Below, one piece after another: positions 15,715 to 23,762 of a DNA stretch of 64,000 bases. The notes beneath the pieces are model-generated. The model saw only the letters and a list, made by a program, of their open reading frames with translations. It was not told the DNA's origin and ran no database searches. The stretch lies in the NCBI GenBank assembly GCA_963662985.1, contig OY760067.1:124001-188000 (forward strand), given 5' to 3'. Made by a program: the position numbers and the translations under genes. Every line of letters starts with the position of its first letter. Within the stretch, counting starts at the first letter, position 1. This stretch comes from G963662985 sp963662985. Its GTDB lineage: Bacteria > Chloroflexota > Anaerolineae > Anaerolineales > UBA11579.

Positions 15715-17049
15715 ATGTGTGACACTATCATTGCAACGAACTCTACAACTGCAAATGGCATCACTTTATTTGCTAAAAACTCTGATCGAGAACCAAATGA
15801 AGCACAGTATATGGTGAGTGTGCCGGCAAACGATCATGATCTCCCTTCTAGTTTAACATGTACGTATATTGATATTCCGCAAGTTGCTCATACTCATGCA
15901 ATCTTGATTTCTAAACCTTTCTGGATGTGGGGGGCAGAAATGGGAACCAATGAACATGGTGTGACAATTGGAAATGAAGCTGTTTTTACAAAAATTCCTC
16001 AAACCATGGAACCAAGCCTAACAGGCATGGATTTATTAAGATTGGGGTTGGAACGAGGAGCGAGTGCAAAAGAAGCGTTGGATGTGATCACTGGATTGTT
16101 GGCAGAATATGGTCAAGGTGGGAATTGTGGCTTGACTCATGATTTTCGCTATCATAATAGTTTTTTGATTGCCGACCCGAAAGAAGCTTGGGTGCTTGAA
16201 ACGGCAGGAAAAGAATGGGCAGCAAAACAAGTGCATGGGATTTATGCGATTAGTAATGGATTGACGATTGAAAAAGATTTTGATATTTGTTCTGATAATT
16301 TGATCTCGTTGGCAATTGAAAAAAAATGGTGCAAAGATGCTGAAGATTTTAATTTTGCAAAATGCTATTCTGATCCGGTCTACACTCATTTGAGCGATTG
16401 CAAAGGAAGAAGTGCAAGAGCCGTTGCTTTTTTGAAAAAAGTTGAAGGCAAGTTGACTGTGTTTGACATGATGAGTGTTTTACGTGATCATGGCGAAGAT
16501 CAGTTCTACGAATATCCAAAGGGATTGTCAAAACAAACGGTGTGTATGCACGCTGGATATGGACCGATTCGCAATAGCCAAACTGTTGGTGCGATGGTGT
16601 CTTATTTAGATGTACGGCAACCAACTCATTTTTATACAGGTACAGCTGCTACTTGTACGAGTATTTTTAAGCCAGTTTGGATTGATACGTTATTACCTGA
16701 TATGGGGGCTATACCTAACGAAAAAGCTGATGATAGTTCTTTGTTCTGGAAACATGAATATATTCATCGCAAGGCGATTAGTAATATGAAAGATCATTTA
16801 AGGCTTTTAAGCGAAGATCGCAATCAATTGGAAGAAAAGGTTGTGAATGAAAGTTTGCAAGCAATTTGCCAACAGTCTGATGTGAGAAACGCAATTGTGA
16901 TGAATTCGTTTATGGAAGCGATGGATGTTGAAAACTCATGGATGGAAAAAATGCAAAATTCATCTAAAGTTGGGAATAATTTGCCAATTTTGGTTAAAAA
17001 AGCATGGGAAAAATTAAATAAAGAAGCAGATATTAATCTAAACGTATAG
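15715..17049 (+). CDS. C69-family peptidase/secernin-like N-terminal nucleophile hydrolase
   Basis: This 444-residue protein starts MCDTIIATNSTTANG. The Cys at position 2 would become the N-terminal nucleophile after Met removal, as in dipeptidases of family C69 and secernins. FAKNSDREPNEAQ (residues 19-31) is the conserved loop that follows, and GNCGLTHDFRYHNSFLIADP lies in the core. There is no signal peptide, so it is probably cytoplasmic. Actual peptidase activity in secernin-like members is not certain. AAAGGA precedes the ATG. It lies 42 bp behind crcB with no hairpin between. Confidence 0.88.
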   Translation: MCDTIIATNSTTANGITLFAKNSDREPNEAQYMVSVPANDHDLPSSLTCTYIDIPQVAHTHAILISKPFWMWGAEMGTNEHGVTIGNEAVFTKIPQTMEPSLTGMDLLRLGLERGASAKEALDVITGLLAEYGQGGNCGLTHDFRYHNSFLIADPKEAWVLETAGKEWAAKQVHGIYAISNGLTIEKDFDICSDNLISLAIEKKWCKDAEDFNFAKCYSDPVYTHLSDCKGRSARAVAFLKKVEGKLTVFDMMSVLRDHGEDQFYEYPKGLSKQTVCMHAGYGPIRNSQTVGAMVSYLDVRQPTHFYTGTAATCTSIFKPVWIDTLLPDMGAIPNEKADDSSLFWKHEYIHRKAISNMKDHLRLLSEDRNQLEEKVVNESLQAICQQSDVRNAIVMNSFMEAMDVENSWMEKMQNSSKVGNNLPILVKKAWEKLNKEADINLNV

Positions 17050-17091
17050 TTAGCGTCAGATTATTTTGATTTGTAATTAATGTTTATCACG

Positions 17092-17097
17092 TATAAT
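17092..17097 (+). promoter_or_regulatory. -10 box of the secreted two-repeat protein gene
   Basis: A consensus TATAAT lies 37 nt before the ATG at 17135. The -35 side is only weakly matched (TTGTAA at 15-bp spacing). Confidence 0.4.
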
Positions 17098-17134
17098 ACT
17101 ACTGAGTTGAAAATTATTTTATTAGGAGAAAAAT

Positions 17135-17737
17135 ATGATTAAAAACAAACCTTTGATCTTTTTAGTTCTTGTAATGGTCTTTACTACCGTTTTTGCTAGC
17201 ACTGCTTTTGCAGCTGGCGGCGATTTGGTTAAATTTAATATGATTAATGAAAGCAATCAACCTGTATATTTGTATTTGACAGGTGATGCAGGGCAATTCT
17301 ATTATTTCTATGGTTTAGCTGGTGAAACAAAAGCGTATACCCCTGAACGAGGCGAATATACATATACAATGACCACTTGTGGGGCTACTACCTCTGGTAC
17401 TATTGATCTCACAAAATATAAAACAGATTTTGTTGTACCAACCTGTGGTGATAAGTATTCAAAGAATGGGAATAATAATTATACTTTCAATACTGCTGAA
17501 GAAGTAAAATTAGTGGCAGCAACATTGCAAAATGACAGCAAAGATGATTTTATTGCCATCTTAACTGGTCCTTCTAATTATGTATTTTCTTTAGACCCTG
17601 CTAAGACCAAAGACGTGACTGTTCCTCGTGGTATGTATGCATATACTCTTTATATTTGTGGTGGTGCTAAGCGTGGTAATGTTTATGTTGATTGGAACTC
17701 TACCCTTTCCTTTACTTGTGACGGGATCAATAAATAA
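17135..17737 (+). CDS. Secreted protein with two tandem ~80-residue repeats, function unknown
   Basis: This 200-residue protein has a clear signal peptide (MIKNKPLIFLVLVMVFTTVF, then ASTAFA before the likely cleavage at A27-A28). The mature part holds two related copies. The first runs from FNMINESNQPVYLYLTGD to VVPTCGD and the second from VAATLQNDSKDDFIAILTGP to LSFTCDG. Each has a GEYTYTMTTCG or GMYAYTLYICG strand and ends with another Cys, so one disulfide per repeat is likely. The protein should lie outside the membrane. I recognise no named family. AGGAG precedes the ATG and a strong terminator follows the stop, so it is monocistronic. Confidence 0.75.
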   Translation: MIKNKPLIFLVLVMVFTTVFASTAFAAGGDLVKFNMINESNQPVYLYLTGDAGQFYYFYGLAGETKAYTPERGEYTYTMTTCGATTSGTIDLTKYKTDFVVPTCGDKYSKNGNNNYTFNTAEEVKLVAATLQNDSKDDFIAILTGPSNYVFSLDPAKTKDVTVPRGMYAYTLYICGGAKRGNVYVDWNSTLSFTCDGINK

Positions 17738-17753
17738 TCGTTCTGAAATTGAT

Positions 17754-17789
17754 AAAATAGCCTCTCAAATTTGAGAGGCTATTTTTTTT
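17754..17789 (+). terminator. Strong intrinsic terminator
   Basis: A near-perfect 32-nt palindrome (aaaatagcctctcaaa with its complement) is followed by T8. It ends the transcript of the secreted protein gene. Confidence 0.9.
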
Positions 17790-17820
17790 GTAAATAAAAC
17801 GTAGGGTAATCATCAAGTTT

Positions 17821-17848
17821 TTAACATTTAATTTCTTTATACTATTAT
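17821..17848 (+). promoter_or_regulatory. Promoter of the candidate sRNA
   Basis: TTAACA (17821-17826) and TATTAT (17843-17848) are separated by 16 bp in a region that contains no plus-strand reading frame. Predicted start is near 17855. Confidence 0.45.
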
Positions 17849-17854
17849 GTAGGT

Positions 17855-17927
17855 GTAATCTTGAAAAAAACTAATATCTTCTCCTCCTTAGGGAAAGTCG
17901 AGTAGGCGTACTCGGCTTTCTGTTTTT
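17855..17927 (+). ncRNA. Candidate small RNA with anti-Shine-Dalgarno tract and intrinsic terminator
   Basis: Between a closed upstream terminator and the convergent PIG-L gene lies a promoter, about 40 nt of unpaired sequence, and a terminator hairpin. The hairpin is 17894-17919, an 11-bp stem with one G-U pair and loop GGCG, followed by CTGTTTTTTT. The single-stranded part contains ATCTTCTCCTCCTTAGG (about 17876-17892), which is complementary to Shine-Dalgarno sequences such as TAAGGAGGAGA. This is the layout of a trans-acting sRNA that blocks ribosome binding. There is no reading frame. It is an inference from sequence only. Confidence 0.45.
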
Positions 17928-18692
17928 TTAAGATATTCTTTTCCATAAATTTAATTTATTTTGATGATTTAATAAAATTTTCAATTGTTGTTTGAGCTCT
18001 GTTGAGTTTTTCCAATAATCTGGGAATTGTGAATGATATTGTTTTATTGCTTTAATCCATTTCTCTTGGCTTTCATCCGATATGTAAATTTCGATTTTAT
18101 TAGTGTTGTGGGGTGCATAGGAATCCCCATTATCATTCACCCGAATGGTATAGGGGAAATCTGCATAATAATATAGGTTAGTTTGAGGCAAGTGAGAAAC
18201 TAGGTTGTCGATTGCTATACGCAAGACTTTATGGTCTGGATGATTTCCCATAGCTAGGGGGAGATAAAGATTACAAGGTAGAGAATTTTCTAGTTTTGGT
18301 CTTAGAAAGGTTTTTAATTCTGCAATAATATTTTGATATTGGTTTGGTTGAAACTCTTTTATAAAATCTGGTTCTCCTTTGATTATATTTTCTCCAAGAT
18401 CATTTTTACGGTAGATTGCATCTAAAAAATCAAAATAATATTCTTTTTGGTTCTCAAGAATTGATAGTGCATTTTGATCTTCGGCAATCCTTTTTTTTGT
18501 CGTTTGTTCTCCATACCCCCAACGGCTAATGATCTCATTTGCAATTTGTGTTCTTTCTGAACGAGGTGGATTTTGGCCGGCAAAAATCGTCCAGGTTTCT
18601 ACTTGAAGTTCTTTTTTAGAAAGTTGATAAACATAGCCACCTACGGAAAAAACAACGTCATCTAAATGAGGAGAGAGAAATATATGTTTCAT
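17928..18692 (-). CDS. PIG-L family deacetylase
   Basis: This 254-residue protein belongs to the LmbE/PIG-L zinc-dependent N-deacetylase family. The family zinc site appears as FLSPHLDDVVFS (H9, D11-D12) near the start, and as GNHPDHKVLRIA around residue 150. Such enzymes remove acetyl groups from GlcNAc-containing glycolipids or small molecules; the substrate here is unknown. No signal peptide is seen. The start has no Shine-Dalgarno, but TAAAAT lies exactly 6 nt before the ATG, so the mRNA may be leaderless. The gene is divergent from the PBP-like gene and convergent with the candidate sRNA. Confidence 0.88.
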   Translation of the reverse strand: MKHIFLSPHLDDVVFSVGGYVYQLSKKELQVETWTIFAGQNPPRSERTQIANEIISRWGYGEQTTKKRIAEDQNALSILENQKEYYFDFLDAIYRKNDLGENIIKGEPDFIKEFQPNQYQNIIAELKTFLRPKLENSLPCNLYLPLAMGNHPDHKVLRIAIDNLVSHLPQTNLYYYADFPYTIRVNDNGDSYAPHNTNKIEIYISDESQEKWIKAIKQYHSQFPDYWKNSTELKQQLKILLNHQNKLNLWKRIS

Positions 18693-18778
18693 ATTAGGAT
18701 TTTATCAAAGTATAGAACAGATGCAATGTTCGCAGGGTTTTGCTATGCAGTTTTTTGAGACTAATGTAAAATTCAACT

Positions 18779-21631
18779 ATGGTTCCCAAAAAGTATATGT
18801 TAATCAATAAAATAAAACGAGAAAAAAAGACCGAGTTTTCACAACATATTAAAATGCAAATCTTTGTTGTTGGTGGTGTTTTACTTTCTATCATTATGGG
18901 GGCTTTGGTTTTCTATGAAGCTTTCAATTATCAAAAAATTAGTGAAAATCTGCCGGCTGTTGAGAAAATTACAATTTTATTAGATGGACAAAATGCAATT
19001 GTAAATCAACCTAGTGTGATATTGGATCAAAATCAACAATTGCTTTTAAAATTTGAGAACCCAAACGGCTCAAATGAGTATTTAAATTTGGAAGATATTC
19101 CACAAGCAGTTAAAGATATTTTTTCAGTTATTGAAAATAATTATTTTTTCTCTCCTTTTAGTAGTATTTCTAGTGAATATTTGTTTTCTGCATATTTATG
19201 CGATGCTTTTTTGATGGAAAATGGTAGCGAATACAACAAAGAACAACTTAAATTATTGGCTAAACAAATACAAGAAAAATATTCTAATGAGAAGATTTTT
19301 GAATGGTTTTTAAATTATGCTGATTTTGGCAATCATACTTATGGGGTAAACTCTGCAGCAAACTATTATTTCAATAAGAATTTAGAAGATCTGAGTGTTG
19401 CGGAAATTGCTTTATTAGCTGGGATTTCAACAACGCCCGATCATAACCCTGTTGCCTCCCCTATTTTGGCAGGAGAACGACAACAAGCTGTTTTGGGTTA
19501 TATGATCTTGTCAGGATTAATTCAAGAAAATGATATTTCTGAAATTAATTCAAGTCCAATTGAAATTACTGCTAGTGCTTATACACCAGAAAAAGAGATG
19601 GATGCTTTTTTGCGGTTGGTGATGGAACAATTGGAAGATCAAGTTAATTTAAATCGTTTTATGCGAGGTGGGTATCAGGTTGTTACAACTTTGGACCTAA
19701 GTCTGCAAAATCAAGTTTTATGTAGCGCGAATACCCATTTGGCTAATTTGAGCCAAAGCGAACGTGTGTCTGTGGAAGGTTGTGATGCTGCTCGATATAT
19801 CCCTTCTTTAAGAGATTCTGAAAAAATGTTAGGTGCTGATCTCACCACTAAAATATTGGTGATGGATAGTGAGACAGGTGCAATTCTGGCTTATTTAGAT
19901 CAAGATCCGATGGAAAAACCAAACAGCGGAACTATATTAGATCCTTTTATTTATTTGACTGGATTTAGTCGAGGGTATACCCCTTCTTCAATGTTATTGG
20001 ATGTGCCAAATTCTTTCAATACGATTAATAATTCTGTTAGTTCAACTAGTTTAATTGATGATGAAAAATCAGAAAACGTGCTTTTCTCTGGATATGATTA
20101 TCATGGAGTGGTAAATGCACGTGAGAGTTTGCGAAATGGATATTCTGCTGCCAGAAATGATTTAATCGATAAAATTGGCATTGAGAATTTATTAGTCAAT
20201 TTAAAATTATTAGGTATTTTGGAGAGCTCTTTTGTTGAAGAAACTCCCTTATTGAGTAATCAATCTTCTATCAATTTTGTAGATACTTCTTTTGCATATT
20301 CTTTATTATCTAATAAAGGTTCTCTTATTGGTTATGAAGAAGACATTCCTGAGAATAAAAATGATATTCCTAAAATCAAAGCAAACACAATTTTATTAAT
20401 AAAAGATTATTCAGAAAACGTATTTTTTGAATATATTCCTCAAAAATTGGCAATTAGTGGGGTTGAGAATGTGTTTTTAGTAAATGATGTTTTGACTCAT
20501 TTTCAATTTGATGGATCACAGTCGATTAATTCTCGTGCATTTGAAATTGTTTTGCCAGTTGGTGTGCAAGTTAGTGAAGATGTGAATAAAACTGAACAAT
20601 GGGCTGTGGGATATTCACCTAAGCGATTGACAGCAGTTTGGACAAAAGCAATCAATGAAAATGAATTGGTAACAGGAAATAAAGAGAAAATTTCTCCTGA
20701 AGCCTCTAGTTACCTTTTAAACGGAATTGTGAAGTTTGTTCATCAAAATCTTAGTTTGACAGATTGGGAAACGCCTTTAAGAATTGTTCATCAAAATGTC
20801 TGTTATCCATCTGGAAATTTACCAACAAACGATTGTTTAGATATTCGAGAAGAGATATTTATTCAAGGAGATACTCCACAACAATATGATGACCTTTATC
20901 AAAAAATTTCAATTAATGAACAAACTGGGAAATTAGCAACTATCTTTACCCCTCAAGATTATATTGAAGAGAAAGTATTCCTTGTTTTACCTGAAGATGC
21001 AAAACAATGGGGCTACGAAAATGAAGTGGTGCAGCCTCCATCTGAATATGATTTTCTTTTTGATATTGCTTCTTCTACAAAAGCTCCAATGATTGAAAAG
21101 CCTGAGAATTTCAGTTATGTAAACGATCATATTGAAGTTTGGGGGAATGTTGGAATCGACAATTTTGCTTCTTATCGAGTTTCTATTGGACAAGGTTTGT
21201 TCCCTAGTGAGTGGGAGCTTATCTCTACTAGTGAATCTCTACCATTAAGTGATGAACCGTTGGCTGTTTTTGATGCTAGTGGATTGAATGGTTTATATAT
21301 TTTACGATTACAGGTGATTGACAAAGATGATATTCTCTCGACTACTTTTTCACAAGTAACAATTGATACTATTTTACCGAAAATTGTTTTGGAAAATCCT
21401 ACGAGTAAAACGATTTGCAAGTCTCAATTGAATATTCAAGCAAATGTGAATGATGAGATAGGTGTGGGAAATGTTAAGTTTTATTTGGATGATTCTTTAT
21501 TAGCTAATTTTTCTTCAGCACCTTATTCTCTGATTTGGGAAATAGATGAAGGTGAGCATCAATTAAAGATTGTTGCGATCGATCTTGCTAATAATAAAGT
21601 TGAATCTACGTATCCGATCGAATTAAAATAA
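18779..21631 (+). CDS. Degenerate class A penicillin-binding-protein-like protein (pseudoenzyme)
   Basis: This 950-residue protein has one N-terminal membrane helix (about residues 29-50). A transglycosylase-like domain is recognisable from EWFLNYADFGNHTYGVNSAA and YFNKNLEDLSVAEIALLAGI. The first catalytic region reads IENNYFF instead of EDxxFxxH, and the GxSTITQQ motif is absent. A transpeptidase-like domain is shown by FIYLTGFSRGYTPSSMLLDV. There the S-x-x-K position reads SGTILDP without Lys and no KTG motif is found. The C-terminal 90 residues look like a bacterial Ig-like domain (NVKFYLDDSLLANFSSAPYS). Both activities are probably lost. There is no Shine-Dalgarno; TAAAAT sits 6 nt before the ATG. 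A second in-frame ATG is at 18797. Confidence 0.8.
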   Translation: MVPKKYMLINKIKREKKTEFSQHIKMQIFVVGGVLLSIIMGALVFYEAFNYQKISENLPAVEKITILLDGQNAIVNQPSVILDQNQQLLLKFENPNGSNEYLNLEDIPQAVKDIFSVIENNYFFSPFSSISSEYLFSAYLCDAFLMENGSEYNKEQLKLLAKQIQEKYSNEKIFEWFLNYADFGNHTYGVNSAANYYFNKNLEDLSVAEIALLAGISTTPDHNPVASPILAGERQQAVLGYMILSGLIQENDISEINSSPIEITASAYTPEKEMDAFLRLVMEQLEDQVNLNRFMRGGYQVVTTLDLSLQNQVLCSANTHLANLSQSERVSVEGCDAARYIPSLRDSEKMLGADLTTKILVMDSETGAILAYLDQDPMEKPNSGTILDPFIYLTGFSRGYTPSSMLLDVPNSFNTINNSVSSTSLIDDEKSENVLFSGYDYHGVVNARESLRNGYSAARNDLIDKIGIENLLVNLKLLGILESSFVEETPLLSNQSSINFVDTSFAYSLLSNKGSLIGYEEDIPENKNDIPKIKANTILLIKDYSENVFFEYIPQKLAISGVENVFLVNDVLTHFQFDGSQSINSRAFEIVLPVGVQVSEDVNKTEQWAVGYSPKRLTAVWTKAINENELVTGNKEKISPEASSYLLNGIVKFVHQNLSLTDWETPLRIVHQNVCYPSGNLPTNDCLDIREEIFIQGDTPQQYDDLYQKISINEQTGKLATIFTPQDYIEEKVFLVLPEDAKQWGYENEVVQPPSEYDFLFDIASSTKAPMIEKPENFSYVNDHIEVWGNVGIDNFASYRVSIGQGLFPSEWELISTSESLPLSDEPLAVFDASGLNGLYILRLQVIDKDDILSTTFSQVTIDTILPKIVLENPTSKTICKSQLNIQANVNDEIGVGNVKFYLDDSLLANFSSAPYSLIWEIDEGEHQLKIVAIDLANNKVESTYPIELK

Positions 21632-21638
21632 AAAATTA

Positions 21639-22358
21639 TTAGTTATATAAATTCTTATAAATCCGCCAAAATATAAAAGCAATCATCAATAATATTATCC
21701 CAAGAATGATATTTCTATATGTTTGAAAGAAGGTTCTACTATCAAATTTCTTTTGTGGCTGGTTTGGGTACTGTTCTGCATCATTTGACGCTGTTTTTTC
21801 TGAAACCTGTTCTTCATCATTTCTCAATTGAGTTCCTGATATTGAAGTATCATCATTTTCAATACCCATTCCACCACCGCCACCAGCTCCACTAAAAAGA
21901 GTAGTATCTTCTTCTATAATTTGAGATGGAACACCATCTAATTCAGCGGTTTGATCAAACACTTCAATTGATTCTTCGTTAATGCTATTTTCTTGCACTC
22001 CTTGGACTGATTTCATCATGGGCATTGCAGCATCTGATGTATAAAAAGCTGGTAATTGTACAATAAACAAACCAACAAATAATACCATTGCAACATATGA
22101 GATGGTTTTGGAAAGCCTTGCAATAAAGAAAAATTTAAATGGATTCAATTCAAGCGCTTTTTGTTCTGAAATTGTGAAGTTTCTTGGTGCTTTTGCTCGA
22201 GTTGTGTTGCTGAGAATTTTTTTAGCAAGTAGCCACTTTTCATATTCTTGCTTAAATTCTAAGTCATTTTGAATACGATCTTCAAAGTTTTGTTGTTGTT
22301 TTTTATCTAATTGATGATCTATTGCTGCTTGAATTAGATTTAAGTCTTTTTTGCGCAT
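21639..22358 (-). CDS. Putative membrane-bound anti-sigma factor
   Basis: This 239-residue protein is encoded directly behind an ECF sigma factor. The cytoplasmic N-terminus (LIQAAIDHQLDKKQQQNFED, residues 8-27) resembles the anti-sigma helix that binds sigma, but has no Cys/His zinc site. A membrane helix spans about residues 83-105. It is followed by an acidic, Gly-rich external segment (SGAGGGGGMG) and a second membrane helix near the C-terminus (about 214-233), so both ends face the cytoplasm. Its start overlaps the sigma stop as TGATG, which indicates translational coupling. The stop lies only 8 bp from the convergent PBP-like gene. Confidence 0.78.
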   Translation of the reverse strand: MRKKDLNLIQAAIDHQLDKKQQQNFEDRIQNDLEFKQEYEKWLLAKKILSNTTRAKAPRNFTISEQKALELNPFKFFFIARLSKTISYVAMVLFVGLFIVQLPAFYTSDAAMPMMKSVQGVQENSINEESIEVFDQTAELDGVPSQIIEEDTTLFSGAGGGGGMGIENDDTSISGTQLRNDEEQVSEKTASNDAEQYPNQPQKKFDSRTFFQTYRNIILGIILLMIAFIFWRIYKNLYN

Positions 22359-22966
22359 CAGTCTATCCTTTCATTGTTTAAACGAAAAGATTCGGGTAAA
22401 AGTTCCCCTAAGGCAAGTAAACATGCTTGAATTTTCTTTCTAGCACGCAACAAACGACTTTTTATGGTACCAAGTGGAATTTGTAGGGTTTGAGAGGCTT
22501 CTTTATAATCCATAGTATTTACATCTATGAGAATCAATACTGCTCGAAATTCTGGAGGTAATGAATTGATACAGTTCTGGATTGCTTGATTTAGATAAGA
22601 TTGAATGGAATGTTCTTCTGGGGTGAGATTTTCATCTATTAGCCAATCCACATTTTCAATAAGATCTTCTTTTTCATTTTGAGGATATAAAGGGATTTCT
22701 TGGTTTCGTTTGTTTTTTCTAATAAAATCAATGGCAGTATTTGTAACTATGCGCATTAACCAGGATTTAATAGATTCACCTTTAAAAAGCTTAATTTTTT
22801 GATATGCTTTAATAAATGCTTCTTGGCAGACATCTTCGGCTGTTGATGGGTCATTTACCATACGATAAGCTACGGTAAATGCAAGATTTTGATATTCAAT
22901 TACTAATTGATTGAAGGCATCCAAATCCCCTTTTTTTGCCAGAATAATCAATGATTTTTCGTCCAT
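22358..22966 (-). CDS. ECF-type RNA polymerase sigma factor
   Basis: This 202-residue sigma-70-family member contains region 2 (LAFTVAYRMVNDPSTAEDVC, residues 28-47, then QEAFIKAYQKI). Region 4 is also present (LPPEFRAVLILIDVNTMDYK and a helix-turn-helix QTLQIPLGTIKSRLLRARKK). Regions 1 and 3 are missing, as in ECF sigmas. It would direct RNA polymerase to a stress or envelope regulon and be held inactive by the adjoining membrane anti-sigma factor. A TATACT box lies 7 nt before the ATG, giving an almost leaderless transcript. An inverted repeat overlaps the promoter. Confidence 0.92.
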   Translation of the reverse strand: MDEKSLIILAKKGDLDAFNQLVIEYQNLAFTVAYRMVNDPSTAEDVCQEAFIKAYQKIKLFKGESIKSWLMRIVTNTAIDFIRKNKRNQEIPLYPQNEKEDLIENVDWLIDENLTPEEHSIQSYLNQAIQNCINSLPPEFRAVLILIDVNTMDYKEASQTLQIPLGTIKSRLLRARKKIQACLLALGELLPESFRLNNERID

Positions 22967-22978
22967 GTGATAGAGTAT

Positions 22979-22997
22979 ATCATTTTCTAGAAATGAT
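22979..22997. promoter_or_regulatory. Operator-like inverted repeat in the sigma/HAD divergent region
   Basis: ATCATTTTCTAGAAATGAT has 7-bp arms and a 5-nt centre. It lies immediately upstream of the TATACT box (22972-22977 region on the minus strand) of the sigma gene, within the spacer, and about 46-64 nt before the divergent HAD gene. The binding protein is unknown. Confidence 0.4.
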
Positions 22998-23042
22998 GGT
23001 ACTATTTAAACTCTATAATCAACTAGAGCAGAGGTTTATAAA

Positions 23043-23732
23043 ATGGGTATCAATTTAGATCAAGTTAAAGCAATTTGTTTTGATGTAGATGGCACTTTAC
23101 GAGATACAGATGATAATTATGTTTTGAAGTTTCAGCGTTATTTGCATCCATTTCGTTTTGTTTTTCCCAAACAAGATACGGCTAAGTTTTCAAGATGGTT
23201 AGTGATGGCAATTGAAAGCCCTGGAAATTTCTTTTTTGAAATTCCTGATCATTTGGATCTTGATGATGACATTGCCCAATTTCAAGCTTATATGCGTTCA
23301 AAACGAAAAAAAAATAAAGAACATGAAACATTAATCATTAAAGGTGTAGAAGATACTTTAGAAAAGTTGTATGGGGTATTTCCTATGTGTGTGGTTAGCG
23401 CAAGACCAGCTTTTGGTACTTATCAATTTTTAACACAACATAATTTGCAAAAATTCTTTATCGAAGTTGCTCATGGACAAACTACTCGATATACTAAACC
23501 GCATGCAGATCCAATTATATGGTGCGCTGAAAAAATGGGGTGCAAACCAGAAGAAATTTTAATGGTTGGCGATACAAGACCTGATATTTTGGCTGCTAAA
23601 AACGCAGGTGCTCAATGTGTTGGAGTTTTATCTGGGTTTGGAACAAAGAAAGAATTGATCCGATTAGGCGCTGATTTGATTTTGGATGATATAACTGGTT
23701 TATTGACATTATTTGCTGATAAATTGAATTGA
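23043..23732 (+). CDS. HAD-family hydrolase, phosphoglycolate-phosphatase-like
   Basis: This 229-residue protein has all HAD motifs. These are ICFDVDGTLRDTDD (nucleophile Asp in DVDGT), CVVSARP (motif II Ser), TKPHADPIIW (motif III Lys) and MVGDTRPDILAAKNAGA (motif IV). The alpha-helical cap lies between the first two. The end of the protein (CVGVLSGFGTKKELIRLGAD) is typical of Gph/PpaX-like phosphatases. The substrate is not deducible. GAGG precedes the ATG, and a TATAAT is present at 23014-23019. Confidence 0.88.
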   Translation: MGINLDQVKAICFDVDGTLRDTDDNYVLKFQRYLHPFRFVFPKQDTAKFSRWLVMAIESPGNFFFEIPDHLDLDDDIAQFQAYMRSKRKKNKEHETLIIKGVEDTLEKLYGVFPMCVVSARPAFGTYQFLTQHNLQKFFIEVAHGQTTRYTKPHADPIIWCAEKMGCKPEEILMVGDTRPDILAAKNAGAQCVGVLSGFGTKKELIRLGADLILDDITGLLTLFADKLN

Positions 23733-23756
23733 ATAAAAATATATTCTCACTATAAT
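23729..23756 (+). promoter_or_regulatory. Promoter giving a leaderless mRNA for the gene at 23763
   Basis: TTGAAT (23729-23734) and TATAAT (23751-23756) are spaced by 16 bp. The A of the ATG at 23763 is the expected transcription start, 7 nt after the -10 box. Confidence 0.65.
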
Positions 23757-23762
23757 TAGGTT

